From Pseudopyrenochaeta lycopersici (Eukaryota > Ascomycota > Dothideomycetes > Pleosporales > Pseudopyrenochaetaceae): a stretch of DNA of 64,000 bases. Positions 48,359 to 59,000 of this stretch are shown in pieces; position 1 is the stretch's first letter, and every line of letters starts with the position of its first letter. Position numbers and translations under genes: made by a program. The notes under the pieces are model-generated. The model was given only the letters and a program-made list of their open reading frames with translations. It had not been told where the DNA came from and did no database searches. The stretch spans positions 930,001 through 994,000 of the forward strand of contig NHZP01000008.1 in the NCBI GenBank assembly GCA_003313425.1, written 5' to 3'.

Positions 48359-50926
48359 ATGGGTAAGCCGCGAGCATCGCGCAAGAAGCCGGTGGTGCTC
48401 TCATCGGATTCTGACGATGATGGAACACGCTCACCGCCTCCGAAGCGGCCAAAGAGGGGCAAACTAGCAACTATATCAAACGGGGCGACTGAAGACGCAG
48501 CATCGCCGAAGCCGTCCAGGGCAACGACTAAGCAGTCCCCCGCCAAATCCCCAGCGAAACCGAAGCCGGTATACAAGCCCATCACTTCCTTCTTCAGCAA
48601 CATCCCACGATCGCAGTCGCTGCAACCCACCCCGAGCCCTGAGAAGCCTGCTGCCCTGCTCGAGGAGTTCGACGACATCCTCGACTCTTCGGACGATGAC
48701 GGCCCCGCCAAGCCAGCAACCGCGCTGCCCGTACGCAAAAGTGTGAAGCCACCAGCAACCGCGGATAGCGACAACACTGCAAGGGCCAGGCAGAAGTTCC
48801 TCCCTACAGCTAGTGTAGCACGCAGCACACCTCCATCATCGCAGCCAGCCCGCCTTGATACACAAGATAGACGACCATGGACCGAGAAGTATGGCCCGGT
48901 GTTGCTCGACGAGCTCGCCGTTCACAAGAAGAAGGTCGCTGATGTCCGTGCATGGCTCACAGATGTTTTCAGCGGCAGAGAACGCAAGAGATTGCTGATT
49001 CTGAAGGGGCCTGCTGGCAGTGGGAAGACGACAACCATGTCTTTGCTCTCCAAGGAATTGGCTGTTGATATGCATGAATGGAAGAACCCCACGGGATCCA
49101 TGTCAACCTCTGACCACTTTGTATCCGCCACCGCGCAGTTCGAAGACTTTGTTGGAAGGACTGGCACGTTCGGAAGCCTTGCATTCGATGAGCCAGCTCA
49201 AGCCGCCCAAACAGCTTCGACCGGCAACCGGAACAGCAGGCAAAAGCAACTGGTTCTTGTAGAGGAATTTCCAAATACGTTCACACGGACATCTTCCGCA
49301 GTACAGTCCTTTCGATCATCTGTTCTCAATTATCTTGCTGCAAACACGCAGTCCGCTACTGCATTCTTCTCAAGTCAAGTCGACCCAGAACAATCAGTGA
49401 CCCCAATTGTCATGATCATCTCCGAGACCCTCCTCTCTACCAATACAGCTGCTGCTGATAGCTTCACTGCTCATCGACTGCTGGGCCCCGAGATTTTGAC
49501 CCATCCCGGAGTTTCCGTCATTGAGTTCAACCCGATCGCGCCGACATACATGACGAAAGCATTGGAAACGATTGTTGTGAAAGAAGCCAGGAAATCCGGC
49601 CGAAGAAAGACTCTTGGGCCACAAGTCATCCAGCGCCTTGCAGAGCTTGGTGACATTCGAAGTGCTGTTTCGTCGTTGGAGTTCCTCTGTCTACGTGGGG
49701 ATGATACTGATGGTTGGGGCGCAAAGGTGAACTTCACAAAGAAAAAGGGTCCGAAAGATGTTCCAATCACCAAGATGGAGCAAGAGTCGTTGGAACTGGT
49801 GACGCAACGAGAAAGTACATTGGGTATCTTCCATGCTGTTGGGAGAGTGGTTTACAATAAGCGTGTGCCAGAGACTGCGGAAAGCCCTGTCCCTCAACCA
49901 CCGAACTGGTTCCCCGAAAGGCGAAGACCAAAGGCATCAGAAGTCAACGTTGACACGCTTATCGATGAACTGGGCACTGACACGCAGACTTTTGTCGCAG
50001 CTTTGCACGAGAATTACGTATTATCCTGCGGAGGTGCAGACAGTGAGGAGACCATGGATTCAATAGAGGGTTGCATAGAAGCTCTCTCTGACGCGGATCT
50101 TCTCTCGCCAGATCGCTTTGGCGCTGGCTTTGGCCGTCGGAATCTCCAGGGTACAAGCGCAGACAATCTACGTCAGGACGAAATGTGCTTTCAGACTAGC
50201 GTGCGCGGACTGTTATACAATTTGCCGAATCCCGTCAAACGATTGGCACCTCCACCAGGCATCATGGGCATGAAATCAAAAGGTCAAGGAGGGGGGAGTG
50301 GAGCTTCTAAGGCAAATGCGTTTGTCATGTATTATCCCGCATCACTGCGCATATGGAAACAGCAAGAAGAGATTGGGGATTTGTTGGAGATGTGGATATC
50401 GCGCGCCCAAAGAGGCGATCTTTTTGCATCTAGCAGGGCTGTGTCTAAGCCCGCAATTGCAACCGGTGGTGTAGACACGTGGAGAAGAAATACTTCATTC
50501 TCGAATCCTTCCTTAGCCCCAGCCTCGAGAAAGTCTGAGGACGAGACATCGTCTTCTGTACTCCTCGGCAGTGGTGGCTCAGCACGCTACGAAATGTTGC
50601 TCGAACGCCTCCCCTATCTTACTACCATCCTTCGCAAGTCCCGCACACCATCGTCTTCCATCACAGTCGCAATTCGAGATATTCAAAAAATTACATCATT
50701 CGCCGGCAATAGCTTATCCAGTGCGGTAGAAGATGACGAGCAGGAAGAAGACCAAGGACCAGGGGAGAACGAACAGTGGTCTACTGATAAGCCCACGACT
50801 GGAACGCCGAAGAAGAAAATAAGAGTCAAGTTCGAGAGCAAGGAGCAGCAGCAAGAATCGGCTATACCGGGCTTGGTAGACAAAGGTGCAAGTCTAGTGC
50901 TTAGTGACGATGATATCGAGGAATGA
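48359..50926 (+). CDS. RAD17: Checkpoint clamp loader Rad17 (yeast Rad24)
   Basis: Single exon, 855 residues. A disordered N-terminus (MGKPRASRKKPVVLSSDSDD) contains KPITSFFS at about residues 73-80, a PCNA-clamp-binding-like element, and an acidic patch (EEFDDILDSSDDD). The AAA+ core begins RRPWTEKYGPVLLDELAVHKKK, with the P-loop GPAGSGKTT at residues 217-225. The Walker B equivalent is VLVEEFPN, the usual Rad17 variant. Further landmarks are VMIISETLL, HRLLGPEIL, FNPIAPTYM and GDIRSAVSSLEF. A C-terminal collar region follows, ending in an acidic tail (LVLSDDDIEE). Together with RFC2-5 it loads the 9-1-1 clamp at damaged DNA and activates the checkpoint. No intron is needed. This is the third genome-stability gene in the window after the Ada-type and MLH2-like genes, but it is 37 kb away. 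Confidence 0.95.
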   Translation: MGKPRASRKKPVVLSSDSDDDGTRSPPPKRPKRGKLATISNGATEDAASPKPSRATTKQSPAKSPAKPKPVYKPITSFFSNIPRSQSLQPTPSPEKPAALLEEFDDILDSSDDDGPAKPATALPVRKSVKPPATADSDNTARARQKFLPTASVARSTPPSSQPARLDTQDRRPWTEKYGPVLLDELAVHKKKVADVRAWLTDVFSGRERKRLLILKGPAGSGKTTTMSLLSKELAVDMHEWKNPTGSMSTSDHFVSATAQFEDFVGRTGTFGSLAFDEPAQAAQTASTGNRNSRQKQLVLVEEFPNTFTRTSSAVQSFRSSVLNYLAANTQSATAFFSSQVDPEQSVTPIVMIISETLLSTNTAAADSFTAHRLLGPEILTHPGVSVIEFNPIAPTYMTKALETIVVKEARKSGRRKTLGPQVIQRLAELGDIRSAVSSLEFLCLRGDDTDGWGAKVNFTKKKGPKDVPITKMEQESLELVTQRESTLGIFHAVGRVVYNKRVPETAESPVPQPPNWFPERRRPKASEVNVDTLIDELGTDTQTFVAALHENYVLSCGGADSEETMDSIEGCIEALSDADLLSPDRFGAGFGRRNLQGTSADNLRQDEMCFQTSVRGLLYNLPNPVKRLAPPPGIMGMKSKGQGGGSGASKANAFVMYYPASLRIWKQQEEIGDLLEMWISRAQRGDLFASSRAVSKPAIATGGVDTWRRNTSFSNPSLAPASRKSEDETSSSVLLGSGGSARYEMLLERLPYLTTILRKSRTPSSSITVAIRDIQKITSFAGNSLSSAVEDDEQEEDQGPGENEQWSTDKPTTGTPKKKIRVKFESKEQQQESAIPGLVDKGASLVLSDDDIEE

Positions 50927-51175
50927 TTTGCAGAAGTGTTTATAATATGCATCATACGCATTATTGTCATTTTAGAGCGTAGATGGAACCTTCGCTGGCG
51001 TCCGTTCTTTGCGATCATTTATACGGTGTTCCCGGCGTTTATACCATGGAGTTATTTTTATACGACGAGAGACTCATTCGTCGACGCAACCCTGACGCGC
51101 CATAGGCGGTTGGCACGGTAAAATCGCAATATACGCTTCATAGTACAATACAAAAACATTACAATCTTCCAACCA

Positions 51176-53226
51176 TTATCGGTTCGGCCCTGAAGAAGGC
51201 AATTCATAAATCGGTTGTGGGCTCTCCATTTCCACCGCTTCCGTCACCGTGTTTGCATGTGCCACCTTCTCACCACCTGCATAATGTACCTCGCTCTCTC
51301 CGTGCGGCGCATACATCTCCTCCACCATTCTACCCTCGAGTTCCAGATTCGTCCTCTCCGCCGGTGGTTTGTCAACGACAGCCTCCGGCGCAAAGTCTGT
51401 GGGGGTTTTCTTCTCGTCTGTCGGTAACGCTTCCTGTTCTGCAGCATATTTCTTTGCGAGCTTGCGTCGGCGCCGGAACCACCAGCCGCCGCCTATCAGG
51501 ATGATGACGAGAAGGCTGCCGATGACGATACCGGCGATGGCTCCAGCTCCCAGTTTCGAGGAGCTAGAGTTGGAATCTGGACCGGGGAGGGCTACCAGCG
51601 TCTTGTTCTTTGGTTCAATGGTGACTATATCAGGCTCGGGCGGTGGCGCACTAAAGATTGCTTGACTGATGTTGAAGACGTCACGCTCCCAATTCACGAT
51701 AAGATACACTTCTTGTAAGAATACTCTACCCAGCGCATACTGGCTCTCGTTCGATGCCCTTCGGAGCGGAAAGTAATTTGTTGGGGAAGCGAAGATTGGA
51801 TAGCTTGCTTGCACGTCGAAAGCTGCGTATGGGATTTCGATATCGATGGTTTCGCCGCCACTTATCGAGGTTCCAATCTTGAAGCTGAATGTTGGCGACA
51901 TATCTTGAAGTTGGGAATGTGTGGCGTCGGTTAAAGCGTATCGATCACTCTCATTGTGGTAGGTCAGCCCCAGGGCAGCGGCAAAGGTGTCGCATACTGA
52001 GGGTGGAAGCCAGAGTTCGGGAACGTCAGTGTCTATGACAGTCAAAACGCCCCGGTTCAGAAGCGTAGTGACTGTACCGTTGCTGAGCGTTGCTGTGATA
52101 CTTTGAAGACCGACTGTGATATCTTCTGTAGCGGGGACGAGCAATGTGCTGTTAGAATGCCGAGAACGGTCGTACCCACCAAGGACGAGGCTGCCAGGAA
52201 CTTTTGTAAAACCTATAGGATAGTCAGTACCGGTCAGATTCCAGATTCAGATTGCCGAGTAGTCATGACCATGCTCTTTGGGACACAATCGGAAAGCTCA
52301 GTATTGGCTGGCCGACTCTTTATATCCTTGCGAAATCGCCATCTCAAGGTGGATTCTTTGGTAGAAATAGTCAAGCTCAAAGTGAAAATACTGGAAAAGC
52401 TTACGATGTTGTGCACCGGCTTGAAACCCGAATGACAAGCTTGGAATATGTCCTTCCTCCTTCAGGCGACTCAGAAAGGAGTGTGGAGGCTCAGTACCAC
52501 TCATATTCAGCGGAAACATCGATAGACCAAGTTGGCCCAGCCAAAAGTCTGGCGTCGCATAAGCAGCAATGGCATGGTTTTTCAGCGTTGGCACATTCAC
52601 GGTTGTATCAGTTGATGGTCCAACAGTGTCTATACGGGGAGGGAACGTCAGTGTTGATGGTAGTGTCATTTACACGTGAACGTCACGTACCATAACCGAA
52701 GATGCCATTGCCAGTGAAACCATGAAGATATCCGAGGCCTATGCGATAGAGGCCTATCTCATTCCAAGTTGAGGATGCATTCGGTTGGAAACCAAGGCTC
52801 GGTCTCGCTTGAAAGACTTCCACACCGCGAAGACTACCACAATCGGTGATATTCAGGCGCTGGCAGTCCTGATCAACAGGAACATATATTGTCTGCCCAT
52901 TGAAGGACGGCAACACATGAAAATGCTGTGGCGGCGTGCCGACATGTACATAAAACCTGCAGTGGTAGTTAGTCGCAAATGGCCCGTAATGGAAACTGTT
53001 GGCTTGGCGCCTGGTAAACGTACGTTGACCATAACCCATCATTCCCAAGCCACCGTCCTGAGTTCTCTATCACCAACGGAGCAGGCGCACGCGTACCGTT
53101 ACTCATTGTATAAAATGATAAGATTGCTGAATACAATTGCAGCCCATGCGAGGCTCTTAACGGCCTACATGCTTTGTGGCGTTGTCCAGGTGGTGTACAC
53201 TTCAGCTCCTCGCTTGATTTAGCCAT
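51176..53226 (-). CDS. Membrane-anchored pepsin-fold protein with degenerate catalytic site
   Basis: Four exons: 53226-53024, 52956-52691, 52629-52405 and 52212-51176, giving 576 residues. Family A1 features are clear: YVHVGTPPQHFHVLPS where the first catalytic segment should lie, GIFGYDTVG, FWLGQLGLS, SFLSRLKEEGHIPSLSFGF, GSLVLGGYDRSRH and the second segment VLTVIDTDVPELWLP. The first Asp-Thr-Gly is missing altogether (SFNGQ), and the second is DTD in place of DTG, so peptidase activity is unlikely. Residues of about 455-480 form a single transmembrane helix (AIAGIVIGSLLVIILIGGGWWF) followed by RRRRK and a 90-residue cytosolic tail rich in Glu and Pro. The N-terminus before the domain has a moderately hydrophobic stretch (LQLYSAILSFYT), so the start or signal peptide is not certain. 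It may be a surface receptor or binding protein (inference). Confidence 0.82.
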
Positions 53227-53630
53227 CCTTTGTCAAGGCAAGCTTGAGAGCGAACCTAGATCCGGCCGACCTGTAGTCTTGGTGTGCTTTCAGCCTTGGT
53301 ATTCTGCAGCCAAATATTGCGGATAGCATGTTTCCGGTTATTGATTGTGGTCACAATTGCATGGCACCAATGGTGAGAGATAAAATGCCTGAACGCAGCT
53401 CCCGCGCAAACCTACTGCATCGCTTTGCCATGGCGCGATCTGTAGCCACCAGCGGGGTACTCGAATGATGCGAGAAATATGGCTTGGAGAAGCGCCGAAG
53501 AAGATACTGAAAAGATGCTGATAGAGCTGGACGAGTACCCATTGTATGACTCTCGCCCACCTACTCGCTCGCTCGCAGCTAGATCGATGATAGCAATTCC
53601 TTTGTTCAAAGCATAGCATAGCAAGCAATC
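53227..53630. promoter_or_regulatory. Shared upstream region of the pepsin-fold gene and GPI wall-protein gene
   Basis: 404 bases between divergent start codons, so the two surface-protein genes may be co-regulated. No specific site is assigned. The region contains no supportable gene. Confidence 0.45.
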
Positions 53631-54993
53631 ATGCTCTCGTTCTCGCCTCCCGTTGGGGCTCTGTCCTCCCTCGTTCTGCTCTCGCTTCTGACCACAGGCC
53701 TTGCTGGTACTTACTGTGATCTAATACTAATGCAGCAACACTGATATCTACTAGGGAACTACACACCTCACCCACCGAAACCCACTTGCGATCCCGTCAA
53801 AACTGTTGAAACTCAGACCTCTGCCACTACGATAACAATCCGCGGCAATGCGACCACTGTGACAGTCACCCAAACGGCTCCAGGCAAAGCATACCGCGCC
53901 GCTCGGGGAGATGATTACAACCGTCACCACCCTACGGTATCCAGTTCACCTCCGCCACATACTCCCGAGGTGTCCAAGTCGAGTCCTTCTCCGTCTCCTC
54001 CCGCTCCGCCATATTCCCACCCGACTCCTGATCCGCCGTATTCCCACTCGACTCCTGATCCGCCACATTCCCATTCAACTCCTGATCCGCCATATCTCCA
54101 TTCGACTCCCAGTCCCCCTCCCCCCAGTTCGACCCCTGCAGATGACGACTGTGGGACTATCACGTCTACTGCCACAACTGTTGTTACCGCAACACTGTCT
54201 CTTGCAGGCCCCCTGATCACTGAGACAAAGCTCATTGACAATCCGATCAGGACGCCACCAACAGCTCCCCGGCCTTCACCACCCGCGGCGCCTGTAGAGT
54301 CTCCGGTACGACAAAGTGATAGACCCCCACCGCCTTTGATCGATGTTAATGACCTTATTGCTCCACCCTCACCCCCAAGACCTGCTCCACCTCCCGCACA
54401 GAGTACTTCGGTAGATTTTGATCGAACTGTCCCGGAACTCCAAGCAGATAATCGTCTATTCCCAGCTGGACCTCCAGCCGCTCCGAATCCAGTAGACTTT
54501 AATGCAAACCCACAGGGACCTGCGCCTGCTGATGCGCCCACACCTCCCGCGAATCCTCCGCAGGAGCAGAACGCACCGTAAGTCACCCATTCTCCTGTAT
54601 TGATCCGACTAGCCAGCTGACCATCGGCCACTTAGTGTCTCCGCACCACCTGCGGCTCCCGCCCCGCCTGCTGCCAGCTCTCCTGTCCCCAATGCACCAG
54701 TGGTTCCTGGGCCTTCAAGTCCTGTTCCTGCACCAGCGGCTCCTGGGCCTTCGAGTCCTATTCCAGCACCAGCGGCTCCTGGAGCTTCGAGCCCTGTTCC
54801 TGCACCAGCAGCCCCTGGAGTTTCGAGTCCTGCTCCGGTAGCTAACCCTCCGGCTGGTACATCGGGACAAGCTGTGCCGTCAGCAACCAGCAGCAGTCTT
54901 CCCGAATTTACTGGCGTCGCCCATCGCGAGACGGTTCATCTTGGACACGCCGCATTTGTGGGATTGGCGGGAATACTGCTTGCTTGGTTGTAA
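53631..54993 (+). CDS. Proline-rich GPI-anchored cell-wall protein
   Basis: Three exons, 53631-53706, 53755-54577 and 54636-54993, giving 418 residues. A signal peptide is encoded by exon 1 (SSLVLLSLLTTGLAG). The mature protein starts with a Cys- and Thr-rich segment (TCDPVKTVETQTSATTITI). It then consists mainly of Pro/Ser/Thr sequence with two families of tandem repeats (PYSHSTPDP and PGPSSPVPAPAA). The C-terminus (GHAAFVGLAGILLAWL), preceded by small residues, is a typical GPI-anchor signal. Such proteins are heavily O-glycosylated and attached to membrane or wall glucan. The function is structural or adhesive by inference; no catalytic domain is present. It is divergent from the pepsin-fold gene and convergent with the GH128 gene. 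Confidence 0.85.
54009..54116 (+). repeat. 27-bp coding tandem repeat, four copies
   Basis: Four consecutive 27-bp units encode PYSHPTPDP, PYSHSTPDP, PHSHSTPDP and PYLHSTPSP in the GPI wall-protein gene. Copies differ by a few bases. Confidence 0.85.
54703..54840 (+). repeat. 36-bp coding tandem repeat, about 3.5 copies
   Basis: Units of 36 bp encode variants of PGPSSPVPAPAA close to the GPI end of the wall protein. Copies differ at single positions (GPSS, GASS, GVSS). Confidence 0.85.
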
Positions 54994-55175
54994 TGTGTAA
55001 TGCTTGAACAGGCCTATGATGTCCACTGTGAATCACGGAATTAATGGAAATGACATTGATGAATAGAAGAATAGTATTGATGATGACAAGTTGTTGATAA
55101 AGTCTATGAACACGAATGTAAAGGCGGTATTGAGGACACGAGTCATAAATCGTGATGTGACAAACAATACAGCTT

Positions 55176-56043
55176 TTATGCGGAGGCGTAAACCTGTCCA
55201 GTCGAAGACAAGCCGTTGCCAGCAGAGTTAATAAGGTAGTTGCTGTTTCCGCTGGTAGGTGCTACCATGTGATAGGCATAGCGCTCAATCCAGTCCTGAG
55301 AGTCGAGCCATGGAAGAACCTGCTGAAGGAAAGTGTCTGCGTTGCCCTCGGTGATACCGAACTCAGTGACCCAGACTGGCTTGTTGAAGGTTTGGTGGAA
55401 GTTGATGAGGTAGTTCTGGAAGTCCTCGGCCTTGTCCCATGCATAGTAATGAGTAACAACGAAGTCGATCTGGCAGTCGCTGCATCCGGACATGAATTGT
55501 TTCAGGTAGTTGATGCCCTTGTTCGGCTCATTGCCGTTGGTCACTGCTGGGGAGCCGATCCTAAGACCTTGTGCCGCGAGCGGTTGGATGTATTGCTTGT
55601 GAGCTGCAATAGCTTCTCCAACTGCAATGTTGCTGCCACCACCACTGGAATCTGATGTTAGGAAGAAGCAATACGTACGGCTCATAGTAGACTTACCCGA
55701 CTTGGTCTGGCTCGTTGAAGCTGAGCACGTGGGAGACCTTGTACTTCTTCTGTGCATTGGCTACGTTGTTGAACCAGCCCTCAGTGCACCACTGCTGGTT
55801 CGAGTGAAGCAATGGCACATATTCCAGGTTGATTGGCTCTCCATCAATGACGGCCTCCCAGTCGTACATCCAGGTGACTTTGGATGAGCCAGCGAAATTG
55901 TGTGTGTACTGTGATCCGGCAACACCAGAGTGCTGTTTCGGGAAGGCGAGACCTCGCTTGCCTCCACCGCGTGGTTTGAGAGGAGTTGCCTCCATCAGTG
56001 TGGAAAGACCGGCCAGGGTGAAAAGGAAGGTAGATTTGAACAT
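55176..56043 (-). CDS. Secreted GH128 (Asl1-like) beta-1,3-glucanase
   Basis: Two exons, 56043-55697 and 55644-55176, giving 271 residues. A signal peptide (MFKSTFLFTLAGLSTLMEA) is followed by a basic propeptide-like stretch (PLKPRGGGKR). The glycoside hydrolase 128 core shows KRGLAFPKQHSG, VTWMYDWEA, EYVPLLHSNQQW, HVLSFNEPDQVG (containing the probable acid/base Glu), HYYAWDKAEDFQNYL, KPVWVTEFGI (containing the probable nucleophile Glu) and a final VAPTSGNSNYLINSAGN. GH128 enzymes cut beta-1,3-glucan and are used in fungal wall remodelling or feeding. Both catalytic Glu residues are present and the length is normal, so it should be active. The intron (52 nt) splits codon 116 in DQVGG. Confidence 0.93.
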
Positions 56044-59000
56044 TTTGATCGAAAGGAGAGTGGTTTGTTTGGAATGAACGTGGGGTTGACAGGAAGTCGA
56101 AGGAGAGTCTTGGTTGCGGAAACATGCTCACTGTGCCTTCCATCTTGTACTTATAATCCGGGAAATTAAGAGGCGTCTCGCTGAGCATCCTAGGACCTGC
56201 GGCCCACTCCCGTGCATAGCGGTGGTTTATTCGGCAGCTATAGCGTTTCAGTCCAAGACTCTGCCAACTCCGAGCACATGCACACGTGCGATAAGATAAT
56301 GGATTGCCCTTCCCGCCGCGCTGGTCGACGGTGCCGGCTGACTTCCGTGGCTATTCGTCAGCCATGGTAGGGCAAAGCAGCCAAGCTTTCGTGGAAATTC
56401 AGGCACGAAAAAGGTTGTCGAATCACAAAGCTTATAGCGCATCTCGGGGATCGACTTGTTGGAGCCACGTCGAGTCCGCCTTGTGCAAAAGCAGAATTTG
56501 CTAGAGCGAGCTTCGTTGAAGGGCGTTGGGCAGTGCCAATGCAAGATGCATGACTAGGACGTGTTCCTGCGCAGGAACAGCGCAGGACCCAACGTTGGCG
56601 TGGACGCGGAGTCGTGGACGGCTGAGGTTGAGTTCTGGACTGGCTCGCCGTTTCTAGCGCGACGCTAATCAAAGAAAAGGAAGGCGCCTACCAACGAAAC
56701 CCAAGACCTGGCGCCGATCATCTTCGTTTCACAGTCTTCCCTTCACGACCAACCGATCAAAATCGGCGTCCCATGTCACGCAAGACGACACATTTTAAAG
56801 CCCTTGTCTTGTTGCCAGGCACCAGGTCGCTGCAGCACCATCTTGCCCACGACAGATTGCCCTTCAACAACCAGCGCTACGTTCACAATCCTTGAGAAAT
56901 CTTTTGCGACAATTACCAATGCGCCTACCAATCAGCATCCTTAAAGGACCGAGAGATGTTCAACGTGGCCCGTACCGAACCGGGAGAAACGCCAGCCAAT
57001 TGGGATACAAACCGGACTGTTAAAATCACGAAACCTTGCCATGATTGGAAGCCCCGATGTCCCTCGCTTGCTGGTTGTCTCCCGTCCTAGTGGCGCTCCA
57101 ACACAGCAACCCTGTCTCGAACTTTTCATAACCGAGGCAGATGTTGCCAGGCAAGGTCAAGATCGCCATGTTACAAATCAGAACTGCTCGGCAAGATCTT
57201 ACATTTTTTAGAACGATGGGCATTCTGGGCTGTCGTTATCCTTTTACTCGAGCCTGAAGACGATGTTGAATTGGGTTCTTGCACCGTCAGGATGGGGTCC
57301 CCGGCGTCAGCTGAAACTTGGCCGATTCCCTTTCTCTCGCTCCTGGACCTTGGCATGCATGGACGTTTGCTGTCCTTCCACATCCGTCATCGCCATATTG
57401 CACATGAGAAGCACAAAAGGCTTGCTCTTTGAACCCATCGGCACGGCTTCCGAAGTAGATTACGAATTCGTGGACTTCACCAGTAGGATCGCAGGTGACG
57501 ACGACGCTGTTAGCCTGCAGGGACGAAAGGAGCCTGGGGCCTAGATGGTGTAGACAAGGTTCGGGCCTCCTTGCGTAATTACATGATTCGAGCACGCAGA
57601 CCATTTATGCTGAAGGACTAGTTACCTTTCTCGGACACATCGTTGGCTGACAGCCAGGCTTCTCTCAGTGCTTGCAGGACGTGTAATACCGAGCCAGCCG
57701 AACTTTATCCTGTCATCAGAGTGCCAGCAGGAATAACTCTGAACGCATTCGATGCTTGTGCAAGTGCCGATGCTTATACAGAAGGGTTGGTGGAGATGGC
57801 GCTGGGCTGAAGGTGTTGTCAAATGCAATTTACCGATTCAAAGGCAAGTACAGGAAGCCCCGACTGACACCATTAACGCCGCAAGTCACCTCAACCCGGA
57901 TGTCGTAACGCCGCAAATCTGGCTGATCGCGTTCGGTAGCCATGCGGGGTTGCAGGTAAAAATATCGTCGGATGTATTCTCATAAGTTTGGGTCCACCAA
58001 CACAACCAAACAACTGGATATCCACAGAAACATCATGGATATTACTTGAATACCGTTTGTTATATTTGGCCATCTATAGATTGCGAATTAAAAATAAGCT
58101 ACAGCGCAAGAGAATGGATCCTGTTTGCTTATGTCTTGAGTCGGCGCCACATGACGGAACTCAAGACTCTCGGTGTTGGCAACCACAAATTCACAAGTCA
58201 TCCTTCACAAATGTGACTGTGGATCAAAAACCTCCTTTTACGTATTAGGAGAGCAATACCTGTTCAGGAGAACTATAGTTTATATAATTGACCAAGATAA
58301 AAACAGACGTCCCTCGTTCGCTTCCGGACTAGCGGGACCTGTCGCATTACTACGAACCGTGCAGTCTCCACAGTGGGCTTGCGTTTGTACTCGCCCCATT
58401 GCGCAGCCCCCTATAATAATAGATCAACCCTTTGGCATGGTACGCAGTCTGTGCCGCTTTATGTGCTTATAATGTGGAGGAGTTGCCCTTGGTAATTGTG
58501 CAAAAGTCACACGAGTCCGTTTCCAAGCCCAGGGGGGCGATTATACAACTTGTGATACATGTGGCGGTACTTCGTAACCACTGCCAGACTCCTTTTTCTG
58601 GAATCCTACTTAACAAAAGCAAATTGTACCCGTTCAGGCTCTTTGCATAAGACGTCAGAGGGTTTATACCGTTTTTAGAGTTTATTTGACATGTTCGGTG
58701 GTGAGACGAGAATTTCCACTTCTGGAAAAGGAGCAAAGTTGCCAATTTGACTTTCGTTCTCCTTCCGAGTGTCGTAGTAAGTTCGCCTCGAAATAATTCG
58801 TCTAACATAAAGACGCCTGAAACATGGTACCGCCTTGCTGCCACTTCTCCCTTCCTTTCTATGTCGCTTCTTATGCACGATTTACACTCACGTTTCCCCC
58901 TTTACCTTGACATCTCGCAAGCAACGTCCAGCCTACCCCCCAAGACCCGCGTACCGAAAAGAAAAAAAAAGAATCCATATAAAGTAGCTATCGAGATGAG

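Noticed and set aside
57287..57604. 105-codon minus frame with several Cys and a VVVTCDPTGEVH segment
   Set aside because: Briefly considered as a small secreted inhibitor-like protein, but there is no signal peptide, no supporting exon structure and no clear cysteine pattern.
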